Source of the DNA: UBA8752 sp002172485
GTDB lineage: Bacteria; Bacteroidota; Bacteroidia; Flavobacteriales_D; Sanyastnellaceae
Length of the DNA stretch: 64,000 nt
Direction of reading: 5' to 3'
Assembly: GCA_042089915.1 (NCBI GenBank)
Contig: JBELJZ010000004.1
Span: forward strand, 62,001-126,000
Shown: positions 17,050 through 25,764 of the stretch, one piece after another
Position numbering within the stretch: position 1 is the stretch's first letter
How the letters are laid out: each line of letters starts with the position of its first letter
The notes under the pieces: model-generated
Seen by the model: the letters and a program-made list of their open reading frames with translations, nothing else
What the model was told of the DNA's origin: nothing
Databases searched by the model: none
Made by a program: the position numbers and the translations under genes

Positions 17050-20026
17050 CGCCCTTTCCGAACAAGCCGATTCCCATTACCATCAAGAAGGTCGCGGTCC
17101 AAATGACGGTCAGGTTTCTGGTGCGCTTGCTCCAGACGCTGCCCCCCGCTGTGACCAAAGCGCCGTGGAACGTGTTTCCGCTTGGTGAATACAGGGCGTC
17201 TCGTGTATTGACAATCACCCGGTCATGCAGGGTGAATCCGGCATCCAACGTCCCGCCACCGGTCACCCAATCACTGAGTGCGTCGTTGTGCTGCTCGGAT
17301 TTGACCGCTTTCAATGTGGCGGGGTCGGACCAACCCAAATTTTGCAACAGCTCGTCCCTGCGGGACTTGGCGCTCAGCCAATTCAATCGCATTTGGGATT
17401 GCTCCACATCCAATGCCTGCAGGATGCGTGTGGCCTCTTGAGGCGTGATGCCATCCTTCAAGGTCAAGACGGGTTGCGCGCCTTGCAATTCGCGCAGGCC
17501 TTTGGCGACAACCCGAACGGCTTCTTCATTGCCCTGGCTGGCCGATTGGACTTGACGGCGCATTTCGGGAATCCACCGGTCCCGCCGGAAGCTGGATTCA
17601 GTGAGCTGTTGATCGACATCAAACAGGGCCGCGTCGTATTCGTTTTCTGCGGCATACAGGGTGGTGAGGGACTCAAAGCCCCACCGGCTGATCATGAATT
17701 GCGCAGGCCACGCCGCCTTCATCGGACGGGCGATTCGCGGATGAAGGTCCGAGAAGGACACAATGGCGCCGCCCAGCATCAATTGGGGAATGATGAACAG
17801 TGGAATGGCCAGGTAAATGACCCTGACGCTGTTGAAGAGTAGGGAAATGATGAGGCCAAAGACATTGGCGCACGCTGCCACCGCAAAGAGCGTCAGGAAA
17901 TAGCCCATGAAGTGTCCGGGCAAGGCAAGGATGGGGTGCGACACAGCGGCGAACAGCAGGGTCTGCACTGCTGAAATGCCGAACAGCACCCCGGTTTTGG
18001 CGCCGAGATAGGCGCCCCAGCTGAGTTGGAGGTGGTCCTCCCGTTTGCGCATCAGCCGGTCACGGAACAGCTCTTCCGCGCTCACGGTGAGGCCCATGAA
18101 AATGGCCACGATGACCGCGATGAAGAGAAAGTGCGGCAGGTTGATGGCGCTGCCATATGTGTAAGCTTCTGCTGAGCTGGACCGCAGCAGGGCTGCGAGC
18201 AGCAATGCCAAAACTGGGGCTTCCAATAGGTTGATCCAGAGGTATTGGGGGTTCTTCCATTTGCGGGTGATGTCCCGCAAGGCCTGAACACGCCATTGCC
18301 GAATCCTGCCTGCGCTTCGGAAGGCGGCGGCGTCAGCATATGGGGTGGCCGATTCTTCGGGGACGTCCTCCGCCGCTGCGGCATGCCCCGGGACCACTAA
18401 GACATTGTAGAAATCGTTCCACTCCTTCGGGCTGATTCGGCGCTGTCCGGTGGACTTGCCGCGACCGTCCAGGACGGGGACTTCGATGATGTCAAAAATT
18501 TGCTCCGGATTGACATGACCACACATCCCGCAGGCCACTCGATCGGCATCGAAATGGTTCACGATGGTCCGGAAATGGGTCAATGCGTCCAAGGGCCTTC
18601 CGGTGAACACGGGATATCCTCCTTGGTCCATGACCCACAACGTATCAAAGCTGCGGAAGATGTCGCCGCTGGGCTGATGGATCACGGCAATCACCAAGGT
18701 GCCTCCGTGCGTCATCTGCTTCAGCAAGTCCATCAACAGCTCAGAATCCTTGCTGCTCAAGCCGCTGGTGGGCTCGTCCACCAACAAGACTTCTGGTTCC
18801 CGGATGAGCTCCATGGCGATGTTCAGGCGCTTGCGCTGGCCGCCACTGATGGTCTTCCGCAGGGCATCCCCGACAGGGAGGTCGCGGGCCTCCCAAAGTC
18901 CCAGTTGAATCAAGCACCGTTCGACCCTTTCATGGGCCTGCTCTGCGGATTCCGAGCCAAAGGCCAAGCGGGCTGCGTAGAACAAATTCTCCCGGACCGT
19001 GAGTTCTGGAAGAAGGTGGTCTGCTTGAGGGACCAAGCCAATCCGGGAGCGGTTGGTCGGATCACTGACAGGGCGTCCGTCGAGCAGGATGTCCCCAAAC
19101 GTGGGTTGGTCCGAGCCTGCCAAGAGGTGAAGCAAGGTGGACTTTCCCGACCCGCTCGCGCCCATGACGCCTACGAGCATGCCCGATCCTGCCGCAGCAC
19201 TGAACGGGTGGATGGCCTGTTTTTCTGGGTATTTGAACCAATGGCTGACCTCTTTGACCTCGAGGGTGAACTCTGGAATGTTCTCCTCCTCCATGAAGGA
19301 GCGCTGGATGTCCACGAAGTGCAGCGGAGCTGTTCCGGGATGCCGCAGGGTCGAGCCCTGTGTGAATGGTTGGGTCCGCTCGCCTTCCAGGAGTTCGCCG
19401 TTGAGTTGAATGGCCCCCGGCCCCATCGGCCGCAGGAACACCACTTGGGATTCCGGATGCCGGAAGCAGGCCAAAGGTGTGGACCACCCCGATTTGACCA
19501 CGCCACCCAGTTGAGGCTGATCGCCAATGAGAAAAGCTTCGTGATACCGCTGTGTCATGGCGGGCCAAGACGCCGTGTCAAACACGAGGGCTTCGTAGCA
19601 GCGCTGCTCGCCTTCTCGGATGCCGAAGCTGCTGGCCACGAGGTCGGTCAATTCCCGCGACAACGCGTCGCGTTCCGTGACCTCCGCCCCTTCTTGAATC
19701 AGGGCCTTTTCGAATTCGAGAACGCGAAGGAAGACCAAGGCCTTTTCGCCGGCCTGCAAGTCCCGGTTGATGTTGTTGCAGGCCCGGAGAACTTTGGTGG
19801 CGCGGAGTGCCGTCCGCTTCAATCCCGCGACTTCACGGGACTCCACGGCGGCGCCGTATTCTTCGATATAACCCTCAAAAGAGGTCAGCCAGTGTTGAAC
19901 CTGGTCCCGTCCAAGTCGGCGGCGGAGGAAACTCGCCACCACTTCTCGGCCACGGTCAATGCCCTCCTCCCTCAGAGTGATGAGGGCGAAGAGTTGCATG
20001 AGGGCGTCGAGGATGCTTCTGCTCAT
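17024..20026 (-). CDS. ABCG/White-type ABC transporter, ATPase fused to permease, with N-terminal extension
   Basis: A 1000-aa single-chain exporter half. Residues 1-150 are a helical domain without a recognised family (possibly TerB-like), and 170-260 form a beta-rich, FHA-like stretch (GPGAIQLNGELLEGE). The nucleotide-binding domain has Walker A GASGSGKST near 287, signature ISGGQRKR near 392, and Walker B VLLVDEPTSGL near 410. A linker carries two Cys pairs (CGMCGHVNPEQ), and the membrane domain from about 615 has six or so helices. This reverse order (ATPase before permease) is typical of the eukaryotic ABCG type and its bacterial relatives. The substrate is unknown. The 3' end overlaps the SiaC-like gene; the lipoprotein gene lies 36 nt upstream on the same strand. 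Confidence 0.85.
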   Translation of the reverse strand: MSRSILDALMQLFALITLREEGIDRGREVVASFLRRRLGRDQVQHWLTSFEGYIEEYGAAVESREVAGLKRTALRATKVLRACNNINRDLQAGEKALVFLRVLEFEKALIQEGAEVTERDALSRELTDLVASSFGIREGEQRCYEALVFDTASWPAMTQRYHEAFLIGDQPQLGGVVKSGWSTPLACFRHPESQVVFLRPMGPGAIQLNGELLEGERTQPFTQGSTLRHPGTAPLHFVDIQRSFMEEENIPEFTLEVKEVSHWFKYPEKQAIHPFSAAAGSGMLVGVMGASGSGKSTLLHLLAGSDQPTFGDILLDGRPVSDPTNRSRIGLVPQADHLLPELTVRENLFYAARLAFGSESAEQAHERVERCLIQLGLWEARDLPVGDALRKTISGGQRKRLNIAMELIREPEVLLVDEPTSGLSSKDSELLMDLLKQMTHGGTLVIAVIHQPSGDIFRSFDTLWVMDQGGYPVFTGRPLDALTHFRTIVNHFDADRVACGMCGHVNPEQIFDIIEVPVLDGRGKSTGQRRISPKEWNDFYNVLVVPGHAAAAEDVPEESATPYADAAAFRSAGRIRQWRVQALRDITRKWKNPQYLWINLLEAPVLALLLAALLRSSSAEAYTYGSAINLPHFLFIAVIVAIFMGLTVSAEELFRDRLMRKREDHLQLSWGAYLGAKTGVLFGISAVQTLLFAAVSHPILALPGHFMGYFLTLFAVAACANVFGLIISLLFNSVRVIYLAIPLFIIPQLMLGGAIVSFSDLHPRIARPMKAAWPAQFMISRWGFESLTTLYAAENEYDAALFDVDQQLTESSFRRDRWIPEMRRQVQSASQGNEEAVRVVAKGLRELQGAQPVLTLKDGITPQEATRILQALDVEQSQMRLNWLSAKSRRDELLQNLGWSDPATLKAVKSEQHNDALSDWVTGGGTLDAGFTLHDRVIVNTRDALYSPSGNTFHGALVTAGGSVWSKRTRNLTVIWTATFLMVMGIGLFGKGVKRPGRPR
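17040..17057 (+). terminator. Short terminator hairpin at the SiaC-like gene end
   Basis: GGGCG-TTTGA-CGCCC followed by TTT, spanning the stop codon. It lies within the 3' coding part of the opposite-strand ABC transporter gene. Confidence 0.4.
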
Positions 20027-20062
20027 CCGGCCTTTTCATACGCAGCAGAAGCTGCTTTGGAT

Positions 20063-21568
20063 TCACTGACGCTCGTAACACCCCACGTCGGGCGCTGAGC
20101 CCACCACACGGGGCAGCCCGTCGAGGTCGGTTGCAAGGAACGGGAGTCCGGCCGGCACTCCCACGCCGTTCCATTGGCTGTTGCCGCTGGCCAAGTGGAA
20201 ATCCCGCGCGACCACGTCTGCAAAGGGCGGCTCCGCGTCCAAGGTGCTTTCCTCGATCCAATCGGCGCCACCAGCGGCATCGAGGTCGACGGCACAACCG
20301 CGAAGGAGCAAGTCGTTGACATCGCCCTCAAGGTCTACGACCAATTCGTCAAAATCCGTGAGGCCGGCATTGTTTCCCCACAAGATGCAGTTCAGGAATC
20401 GGCTTTCGTTCAACGGCCGGATTTGAAGGTTGCCCGCCACATCCTCGTAATGGTCATTGATGAGGACCGTCGGAGTCCCGCGCGTTCCATCTGCCCAGTA
20501 ATTGGCAAATGTGCTGTGGGTGAAACGATAGCGCCCGCCAAGGGTAAAGGCTGCACAAGCTTGACCGCAGTCGTAAATCAGATTGTTCGTGCCGTCAATG
20601 TGGGCGCCTTGGGCGAGAAGGCCGATGGCGCTCATGTTGTGGATGACGCAATTTTCGAGGGTCACGGCAGCACCTGCTGTCCCTGTGGTGTCCACTTGCA
20701 GCCCGATGGTGCCGTTGCGCAGGATGGCGTGCCGAAGGGTGCTGCCGGGCGATCCATATATCCAGATGCCCCCGCCGAGAATGCTGGCTTGTGCCACCCC
20801 GAATTCAGTCTGGATGAGCGTGTCCACTTGGATGCCCCATTGTCCGGAAATGCCGGCGTATTCGGGCTCCAGCCGGTCCCCCTCGAACACCACTGGGTTG
20901 CCCAACTCGCCGTTGATGTCCAGCACCCCACCGGACACGTAAATCCCTCCGCCGGCGTGTACATGAACTTGGGCGCCGGCCTCGATGTCCAGTGCGCATC
21001 CATCAGCCACTCCAACCACGCCATAAATCACGTGCGGCTTTTGGGCCGTCCAGACAGCATTGCATTCGAGCGTACTCAAACTGCCGGGACTTCCGTGGAA
21101 CAACGCATCCTGTCCCCAAGCGATGAGCTCGACGTATTGAGAGAAGCCATTGACGGTGACGCGAATGCGGTCCTTGACGATGAACGGCAGGTCATAGTCG
21201 TTCTCCGGATCAATGGTGACCTCCACGAACACGTAGAGTGAATCGCCTTCGTCAAGCTGAAGACCGCCTACACTCGGGCCGGGAATGCCGTCAACATTGA
21301 TCCGAAATGGGCTGTCGAGTCCGTCTTCGAGTACGATGTCTTGGAGCAGGACCCGGCCCGGACTGTCATTGACAATCCGGAAGGCTTCGCTGGCGCTGCC
21401 AATGGTGCTGAACACGGTGTCGAAGAGCACGGTGTCTTGACTGAACGCCACCCGCGCGTCCGCGCCCTCGTACAATTTGTTGCCCTGACAACCCCACAAT
21501 CCGACCAGCATGGTCACGAGGGCAAGCAGCGTGCAGGTCACTTTGGATGTGGTGGACAATGGCTTCAT
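20063..21568 (-). CDS. Lipoprotein with right-handed beta-helix
   Basis: A 501-aa lipoprotein. The signal peptide ends in lipobox VGLWGC (Cys27). Residues 30-150 form a beta domain with VLFDTVFSTIGSASEAFRIVN, an opening shared by Bacteroidota choice-of-anchor-type proteins. From about 190 to 440 there is a right-handed parallel beta-helix with repeats such as ILGGGIWIYGSPGSTLRHAIL, TLENCVIHNMSAIGLLAQ and SRFLNCILWGNNAG, ending in DVGCYERQ. Beta-helices of this kind are often polysaccharide lyases or structural surface proteins, but no catalytic residues can be assigned. ATG 21568 lies 8 nt after an exact -7 element. It is probably co-transcribed with the ABC transporter downstream. Confidence 0.82.
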   Translation of the reverse strand: MKPLSTTSKVTCTLLALVTMLVGLWGCQGNKLYEGADARVAFSQDTVLFDTVFSTIGSASEAFRIVNDSPGRVLLQDIVLEDGLDSPFRINVDGIPGPSVGGLQLDEGDSLYVFVEVTIDPENDYDLPFIVKDRIRVTVNGFSQYVELIAWGQDALFHGSPGSLSTLECNAVWTAQKPHVIYGVVGVADGCALDIEAGAQVHVHAGGGIYVSGGVLDINGELGNPVVFEGDRLEPEYAGISGQWGIQVDTLIQTEFGVAQASILGGGIWIYGSPGSTLRHAILRNGTIGLQVDTTGTAGAAVTLENCVIHNMSAIGLLAQGAHIDGTNNLIYDCGQACAAFTLGGRYRFTHSTFANYWADGTRGTPTVLINDHYEDVAGNLQIRPLNESRFLNCILWGNNAGLTDFDELVVDLEGDVNDLLLRGCAVDLDAAGGADWIEESTLDAEPPFADVVARDFHLASGNSQWNGVGVPAGLPFLATDLDGLPRVVGSAPDVGCYERQ

Positions 21569-21576
21569 GGACCCGG

Positions 21577-21584
21577 CAAAATTA
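21577..21584 (-). promoter_or_regulatory. Promoter -7 element of the beta-helix lipoprotein
   Basis: On the minus strand TAATTTTG matches TAnnTTTG exactly, ending 8 nt before ATG 21568. No clear -33 TTG is present. Confidence 0.5.
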
Positions 21585-21619
21585 CGGCATGCCCCATGGG
21601 CCGGGCTTACCTTCTGCCC

Positions 21620-22261
21620 ATGGAAACGGGAAAATTGCGTCGAACGCATGTGGAATGGACTTGGGAGGAAGCGCGCGCGCATTTCGTGCGGGTGGATCCG
21701 GAGTTCGTGGCCGCGACCCAACACTTGCCGTCTCCGCAGCCCGCACCGCAACGCACCACGTTCGAAAGTTTGAGCAGGGCCATCATGGGTCAGCAACTCA
21801 GCACGAAGGCGGCTGCGACCATCTGGGGACGCTTTGCCGAACACCACGGCGGCATTCCTTCGCCCCAATTGGTGTTGGACACCGATGCAGACCAGCACCG
21901 CATGCTGGGGGTCAGCGGTCAAAAGCACCGGTACCTGCACAGTCTCGCCGAAGAGGTGCTCGCTTCCCCAGCTGATTTTGAGGCCGTTTGGGAGTGGAGT
22001 GATGAAGCGATCATCGCCCGGTGGACGCAAGTCAAAGGGCTTGGCCGATGGACGGTTCAGATGCACCTGATGTTTGCCTTGAATCGGCCGGATGTCTTCC
22101 CCGTCGATGACTTGGGCATTCGCCGGGCGATGGAGCGCCACTTCGGTTTGGAGAAGGACGGCCCCAAGGCAGCCTATGAAAAACGGGCCCTTGTGTGGGG
22201 CCCGTTTCGAACAGCAGCCAGTCGGCTGCTGTGGATGTCATTGGACAATCAGCCCAAGTAG
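21620..22261 (+). CDS. DNA-3-methyladenine glycosylase (AlkA-like, HhH-GPD)
   Basis: A 213-aa base-excision repair enzyme. The opening of the HhH-GPD fold reads TFESLSRAIMGQQLSTKAA near residue 52. The helix-hairpin-helix KGLGRWTVQMHLMF is near 140, followed by FPVDDLGIRRA with the catalytic aspartate near 160. It flips out and removes alkylated purines. The length fits the short bacterial AlkA type without the N-terminal domain of E. coli AlkA. ATG 21620 is preferred to ATG 21596. The gene converges on rpoD with a 13-nt overlap and contains the rpoD terminator in its coding sequence. Confidence 0.88.
   Translation: METGKLRRTHVEWTWEEARAHFVRVDPEFVAATQHLPSPQPAPQRTTFESLSRAIMGQQLSTKAAATIWGRFAEHHGGIPSPQLVLDTDADQHRMLGVSGQKHRYLHSLAEEVLASPADFEAVWEWSDEAIIARWTQVKGLGRWTVQMHLMFALNRPDVFPVDDLGIRRAMERHFGLEKDGPKAAYEKRALVWGPFRTAASRLLWMSLDNQPK
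22178..22207 (-). terminator. rpoD intrinsic terminator, inside the AlkA-like gene
   Basis: A perfect 10-bp inverted repeat AAACGGGCCC / GGGCCCGTTT with a 7-nt loop, followed on the minus strand by TTTTTC. It lies about 40 nt past the rpoD stop, within the opposite-strand glycosylase coding sequence. Confidence 0.75.
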
Positions 22262-23118
22262 GACTTGAGAATCCGGCTGCGGCTGGTGTGCTTGAGGCGG
22301 CGAATGGCTTTCTCTTTGATTTGCCGCACGCGCTCCCGTGTCAAATCGAACCGCTCGCCAATTTCCTCGAGGGTCAGGGGGTGTTCACCACCCAATCCGA
22401 AGTACAAACGGATAACGTCGGCCTCACGGCTGGTCAGGGTTTGCAGGCTGCGCTCGATTTCCTTTCGGAGGGACTCCGTGATGAGCACAGTGTCCGGAGA
22501 CGGGGTGTCATTGGTCTGGAGAACGTCATACATCGTGCTGGAGCTGTCGTCTCCGTCTTTCAACGGAGCGTCCATAGACACGTGACGTCCGGCATTCTTC
22601 AAGCTCTGCTTGACCTCGTCGAGGGTCATGTCGAGTACCTCGGCCAATTCAGCGGGCGTTGGAGGACGCTCGAATTCTTGTTCGAGGCGGGCAAACGCCT
22701 TGTTGATTTTGTTGATGGAGCCAATCTTGTTGAGCGGCAGACGGACAATCCGGCTCTGCTCTGCCAAGGCTTGGAGGATGCTCTGGCGAATCCACCAGAC
22801 AGCGTACGAGATGAATTTGAATCCGCGCGTTTCGTCGAAACGTTGCGCCGCCTTGATGAGGCCGAGGTTGCCCTCGTTGATCAAGTCAGGCAGGGACAAG
22901 CCCTGATTCTGGTATTGCTTTGAGACAGAAACCACGAAACGGAGGTTGGCCTTGGTCATTTTTTCCAAAGCCACCTGATCGCCCTGCTTGATGCGACGGG
23001 CAAGTTCGACTTCTTCCTCAGCGGTGATCAAGTCAACACGACCGATTTCTTGGAGGTACTTGTCGAGGGATGCGGTTTCCCGGTTGGTAACCTGCTTCGT
23101 GATTTTTAGCTGTCTCAT
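22249..23118 (-). CDS. rpoD: Housekeeping sigma factor RpoD (sigma-70 family, short Bacteroidota form)
   Basis: A 289-aa primary sigma factor. Region 1.2 is at the N-terminus (DKYLQEIGRVDLITAEEEVELARRI). Region 2 has NLRFVVSVSKQYQNQGLSLPDLINEGNLGL and FKFISYAVWWIRQSI, and region 3 has PLNKIGSINKINKAF. Region 4 ends with EEIGERFDLTRERVRQIKEKA, the -35 binding helix-turn-helix. The protein lacks region 1.1, as is normal for Bacteroidota RpoD, which recognises TTG/TAnnTTTG promoters such as those seen here. It follows pnp on the same strand with a 75-nt gap that holds a strong hairpin. Its terminator lies in the convergent glycosylase gene. Confidence 0.96.
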   Translation of the reverse strand: MRQLKITKQVTNRETASLDKYLQEIGRVDLITAEEEVELARRIKQGDQVALEKMTKANLRFVVSVSKQYQNQGLSLPDLINEGNLGLIKAAQRFDETRGFKFISYAVWWIRQSILQALAEQSRIVRLPLNKIGSINKINKAFARLEQEFERPPTPAELAEVLDMTLDEVKQSLKNAGRHVSMDAPLKDGDDSSSTMYDVLQTNDTPSPDTVLITESLRKEIERSLQTLTSREADVIRLYFGLGGEHPLTLEEIGERFDLTRERVRQIKEKAIRRLKHTSRSRILKSYLG

Positions 23119-23139
23119 GGGCGTTGTGTGTCGAAGAGA

Positions 23140-23167
23140 GGAAGGCGGTCAGGCAAGACCGCCTTCC
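23140..23167 (-). terminator. Hairpin between pnp and rpoD
   Basis: Perfect 11-bp stem (GGAAGGCGGTC / GACCGCCTTCC) with a 6-nt loop lies 27 nt after the pnp stop. The following minus-strand tract is only TCTCTTC, so it may be a weak terminator or an mRNA-stabilising end rather than a full stop. Confidence 0.55.
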
Positions 23168-23193
23168 TTGAACGTGAATTCTTCAGTTTCGTT

Positions 23194-25320
23194 TTATTCG
23201 GGCTTCGGAAGAAGCACTTTGCGGCTCAGCTTGAGTTTGCCGGAACGCGGGTCGCGGCCGGTCACCTTGAACTTGACGATGTCGCCTTCATTGATGACGT
23301 CGGATACTTGGTTCACGCGGTGGTGCTCCAACTCGGAGATGTGCAGGAGTCCGTCTTGACCTGGGATGATCTCCACGAACGCACCGTATGGCATGACTGT
23401 TTTGACTGGGCCTTCGTAGATCTCGCCCACTTCCACCGTTGGGGGGAATGCGATGGCGCGAATCCGGGCCACTGCCGCGTCGATCTTCTGCTTGTTGTCT
23501 CCAGAGACTTCCACGAGGCCTTTGCCGTCCGCATCCTCGATGGAAACGTTGGCGCCGGTCGTGTCCTGGATCTCGTTGATGATTTTACCACCAGGGCCAA
23601 TGATGGGGCCGATGGCTTCAGCAGGCACCTCGAAGGAGATGATCCGGGGCGCGTGGTCCTTGTAGTCCTCACGCGGCTGCTCCATGGTTTTCATCATCTC
23701 ACCGAGGATGTGGGCGCGGCCCTCCTTGGCTTGAAGCAAGGCTTCCGTCAGTTGCTCGAAGGACAACCCCTTGATTTTGATGTCCATCTGGCAAGCGGTG
23801 ATGCCTTCCGTGGTTCCCGTCACCTTGAAGTCCATGTCGCCGAGGTGGTCCTCGTCACCGAGGATGTCGCTCAGAACAGCGTATTTGCCGGACTCCTTGT
23901 CGGTGATCAGGCCCATGGCGATGCCGCTCACAGGGCGCTTGATCGGCACGCCGCCATCCATGAGGGCGAGGGTACCGGCACAGACCGTGGCCATGGAGCT
24001 GGATCCGTTGGATTCGAGGATCTCGCTGACCAAGCGAATGGTGTATGGGCAATCGTCCACTGGCGGCAGCATGGGCTTGAGCGCGCGCAGGGCCAAGTTT
24101 CCGTGGCCAATCTCCCGGCGGCTCGTGCCGCGGATCGGACGGGCCTCACCTGTGGAGAACGGCGGGAAGTTGTAATGGAGGAGGAACTTCTCCGTCTTCT
24201 TCACCAAGGCGTTGTCGATGAGTTGCTCATCGTCCTTCGTTCCCAAGGTCAGGGTCGTCAGGCTCTGCGTCTCACCACGGGTGAAGATGGAGGAACCGTG
24301 CGGTCCCGGCAGGTAGTCCACCTCGCACCAGATGGGGCGGATGTCCTTGGTGCCACGACCGTCGAGGCGAATGCCCTCATTGAGGAGCAGGTCGCGAATG
24401 GCCTTCTTCTGGGTGGCCTTGAAGTAGTCGCGAAGCATGTACTGCTTGGCTGCCTTGTCCTCGTCGGACATGTCAGCAAGGAAGTCCTCTTTGACGGCCT
24501 TGAAGGTGGCGCCGCGCTCTTTCTTGGAACCGGCGTTCTTCGCTGCGTCGTAATACTTCTGGTAGCACGCGTCGTGAATGGCCTGCTTCAGGCTGTCATC
24601 CTGCTTCTCGTGCTCGTACTCCCGCTTGGGCGAGGAACCGGGCACTTCAGCGGCCATGTCGAGCTGAACCTGGCACTGCACCTTGATGGCAGCATGGGCT
24701 GCTTCGATGGCGCTGACCATTTCTTCCTCAGACACCTCGTTCATCTCCCCTTCCACCATCACGATGCTGTCCATGGAGCCGGCAATCATCATGTCGATGT
24801 CGGCTTCCTCAAACTGCTCATAGGTTGGGTTGATGACGAACTCCCCTCCGACACGGGCCACCCTCACTTCGGAGATGGGACCGTCGAACGGAATGTCGCT
24901 GACCGCCAGTGCTGCAGAAGCAGCGAGTCCCGCGAGGCTGTCCGGCATGTTCACCTTGTCGGCGGACATGAGCTGGATCATCACTTGGGTTTCGGCGTGG
25001 TAGTCCTCAGGGAAGGTGGGGCGAAGGGCCCGGTCCACCAGGCGCATCACGAGCACTTCCGTGTCGCTGGGGCGCGCCTCGCGCTTGAAGAATCCGCCGG
25101 GGAACCGGCCGGTGGAAGCGTATTTCTCACGGTAATCGACCGTGAGCGGCAGGAAGTCCACGCCTTCTGAAGCGTCGTGGTTGCTGACGGCTGCAGCGAG
25201 CAGCATGGTGTCGCCTTGGCGCACGACCACACTTCCATGGGCCTGCTTGGCGAGTTTGCCCGTCTCAATCGTCACGGGCCGACCATCACCGAGGTCGATG
25301 GTCTTGGTTACTACGTTCAT
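23194..25320 (-). CDS. pnp: Polyribonucleotide nucleotidyltransferase (PNPase)
   Basis: A 708-aa phosphorolytic 3'-5' exoribonuclease. Two RNase PH-like domains (about 1-230 and 310-540) flank a helical linker. Visible landmarks are SKRREGRP-equivalents such as TSRREIGHGNLA, the active-site block VCAGTLALMDGGVP, and DILGDEDHLGDMDFKV with the catalytic aspartates. A KH domain (IIGPGGKIINEI) and a C-terminal S1 domain (GAFVEIIPGQDGLLHISEL) follow. It lies downstream of rpsO on the same strand, the classic rpsO-pnp arrangement, with a hairpin in the 127-nt gap. An AGGAA stands 1 nt before the ATG, unusually close. Confidence 0.97.
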   Translation of the reverse strand: MNVVTKTIDLGDGRPVTIETGKLAKQAHGSVVVRQGDTMLLAAAVSNHDASEGVDFLPLTVDYREKYASTGRFPGGFFKREARPSDTEVLVMRLVDRALRPTFPEDYHAETQVMIQLMSADKVNMPDSLAGLAASAALAVSDIPFDGPISEVRVARVGGEFVINPTYEQFEEADIDMMIAGSMDSIVMVEGEMNEVSEEEMVSAIEAAHAAIKVQCQVQLDMAAEVPGSSPKREYEHEKQDDSLKQAIHDACYQKYYDAAKNAGSKKERGATFKAVKEDFLADMSDEDKAAKQYMLRDYFKATQKKAIRDLLLNEGIRLDGRGTKDIRPIWCEVDYLPGPHGSSIFTRGETQSLTTLTLGTKDDEQLIDNALVKKTEKFLLHYNFPPFSTGEARPIRGTSRREIGHGNLALRALKPMLPPVDDCPYTIRLVSEILESNGSSSMATVCAGTLALMDGGVPIKRPVSGIAMGLITDKESGKYAVLSDILGDEDHLGDMDFKVTGTTEGITACQMDIKIKGLSFEQLTEALLQAKEGRAHILGEMMKTMEQPREDYKDHAPRIISFEVPAEAIGPIIGPGGKIINEIQDTTGANVSIEDADGKGLVEVSGDNKQKIDAAVARIRAIAFPPTVEVGEIYEGPVKTVMPYGAFVEIIPGQDGLLHISELEHHRVNQVSDVINEGDIVKFKVTGRDPRSGKLKLSRKVLLPKPE

Positions 25321-25352
25321 TTCCTAAAAGGAATTGCAAATCGGGCACTCGT

Positions 25353-25385
25353 AAATCCCGCCGGGCGTTTCCCGACGGTGGGTTT
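25353..25385 (-). other. rpsO-pnp intergenic hairpin
   Basis: On the minus strand the segment folds as nested arms: AAACCC..., CCG, CGGG with loop AAACG, then CCCG, CGG and GATTT. It sits between rpsO and pnp, the place where enteric bacteria carry RNase III/RNase E processing and pnp autoregulation hairpins. It could equally be an attenuating terminator. No long T tract follows. Confidence 0.5.
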
Positions 25386-25447
25386 GCGTCCTCGTTCACG
25401 ACCGGGTGCCCATGCCGTGACGAATTCGTTGTCGTTGCCGAAGGGGA

Positions 25448-25717
25448 TCAGCGGCGGAGGCCGAGTTCCTGGACGATCGCGCGGTAACGCGTGATGTCCT
25501 TGGCTTTCAGGTAGTCGAGCAGGCGGCGGCGCTTGCCGACCATCGTGATGAGGGCACGCTGTGTGTTGGCGTCTTTGCGGTTGCCCTTCAGGTGCTCAGT
25601 CAAGTGAGCGATGCGGAAGGAGAACAGGGCGATTTGGCCTTCGGCGCTGCCGGTGTCCTGGGCGTTCTTGCCATACTTGGCGAAGAACTCTTGCTTTTTC
25701 TCGGGTGTGAGGTACAT
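25448..25717 (-). CDS. rpsO: 30S ribosomal protein S15 (uS15)
   Basis: An 89-aa protein of normal family length. The S15 core is plain: DTGSAEGQIALFSFRIAHLTEHLKGN carries the 16S rRNA-binding H-x-x-x-H-x-K helix region, then D..TQRALITMVGKRRRLLDYL and the final RYRAIVQELGLRR. It binds the three-way junction of helices 20-22 of 16S rRNA early in 30S assembly. ATG 25717 gives the usual start. A full promoter and a leader inverted repeat lie just upstream; S15 often represses its own mRNA through such leaders. Confidence 0.97.
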   Translation of the reverse strand: MYLTPEKKQEFFAKYGKNAQDTGSAEGQIALFSFRIAHLTEHLKGNRKDANTQRALITMVGKRRRLLDYLKAKDITRYRAIVQELGLRR

Positions 25718-25746
25718 GTGGAAATCTCTAGGATGTTCTGAATGCG

Positions 25747-25761
25747 ACCTGATTTTCAGGT
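25747..25761 (-). promoter_or_regulatory. Leader inverted repeat of rpsO
   Basis: ACCTGA-TTT-TCAGGT lies a few nt after the -7 element, at or near the predicted transcription start. It would form a hairpin at the extreme 5' end of the rpsO mRNA. It could serve as an S15 autoregulatory site or a stabilising 5' stem. Confidence 0.4.
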
Positions 25762-25764
25762 GTG

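Noticed and set aside
18500..20098. 532-aa open frame antisense to the ABC transporter
   Set aside because: Shadow of the real gene; the opposite strand carries Walker A, signature and Walker B motifs.
23128..25170. 680-aa open frame antisense to pnp
   Set aside because: Entirely within pnp, low-complexity Leu/Val/His composition, no recognisable motif.
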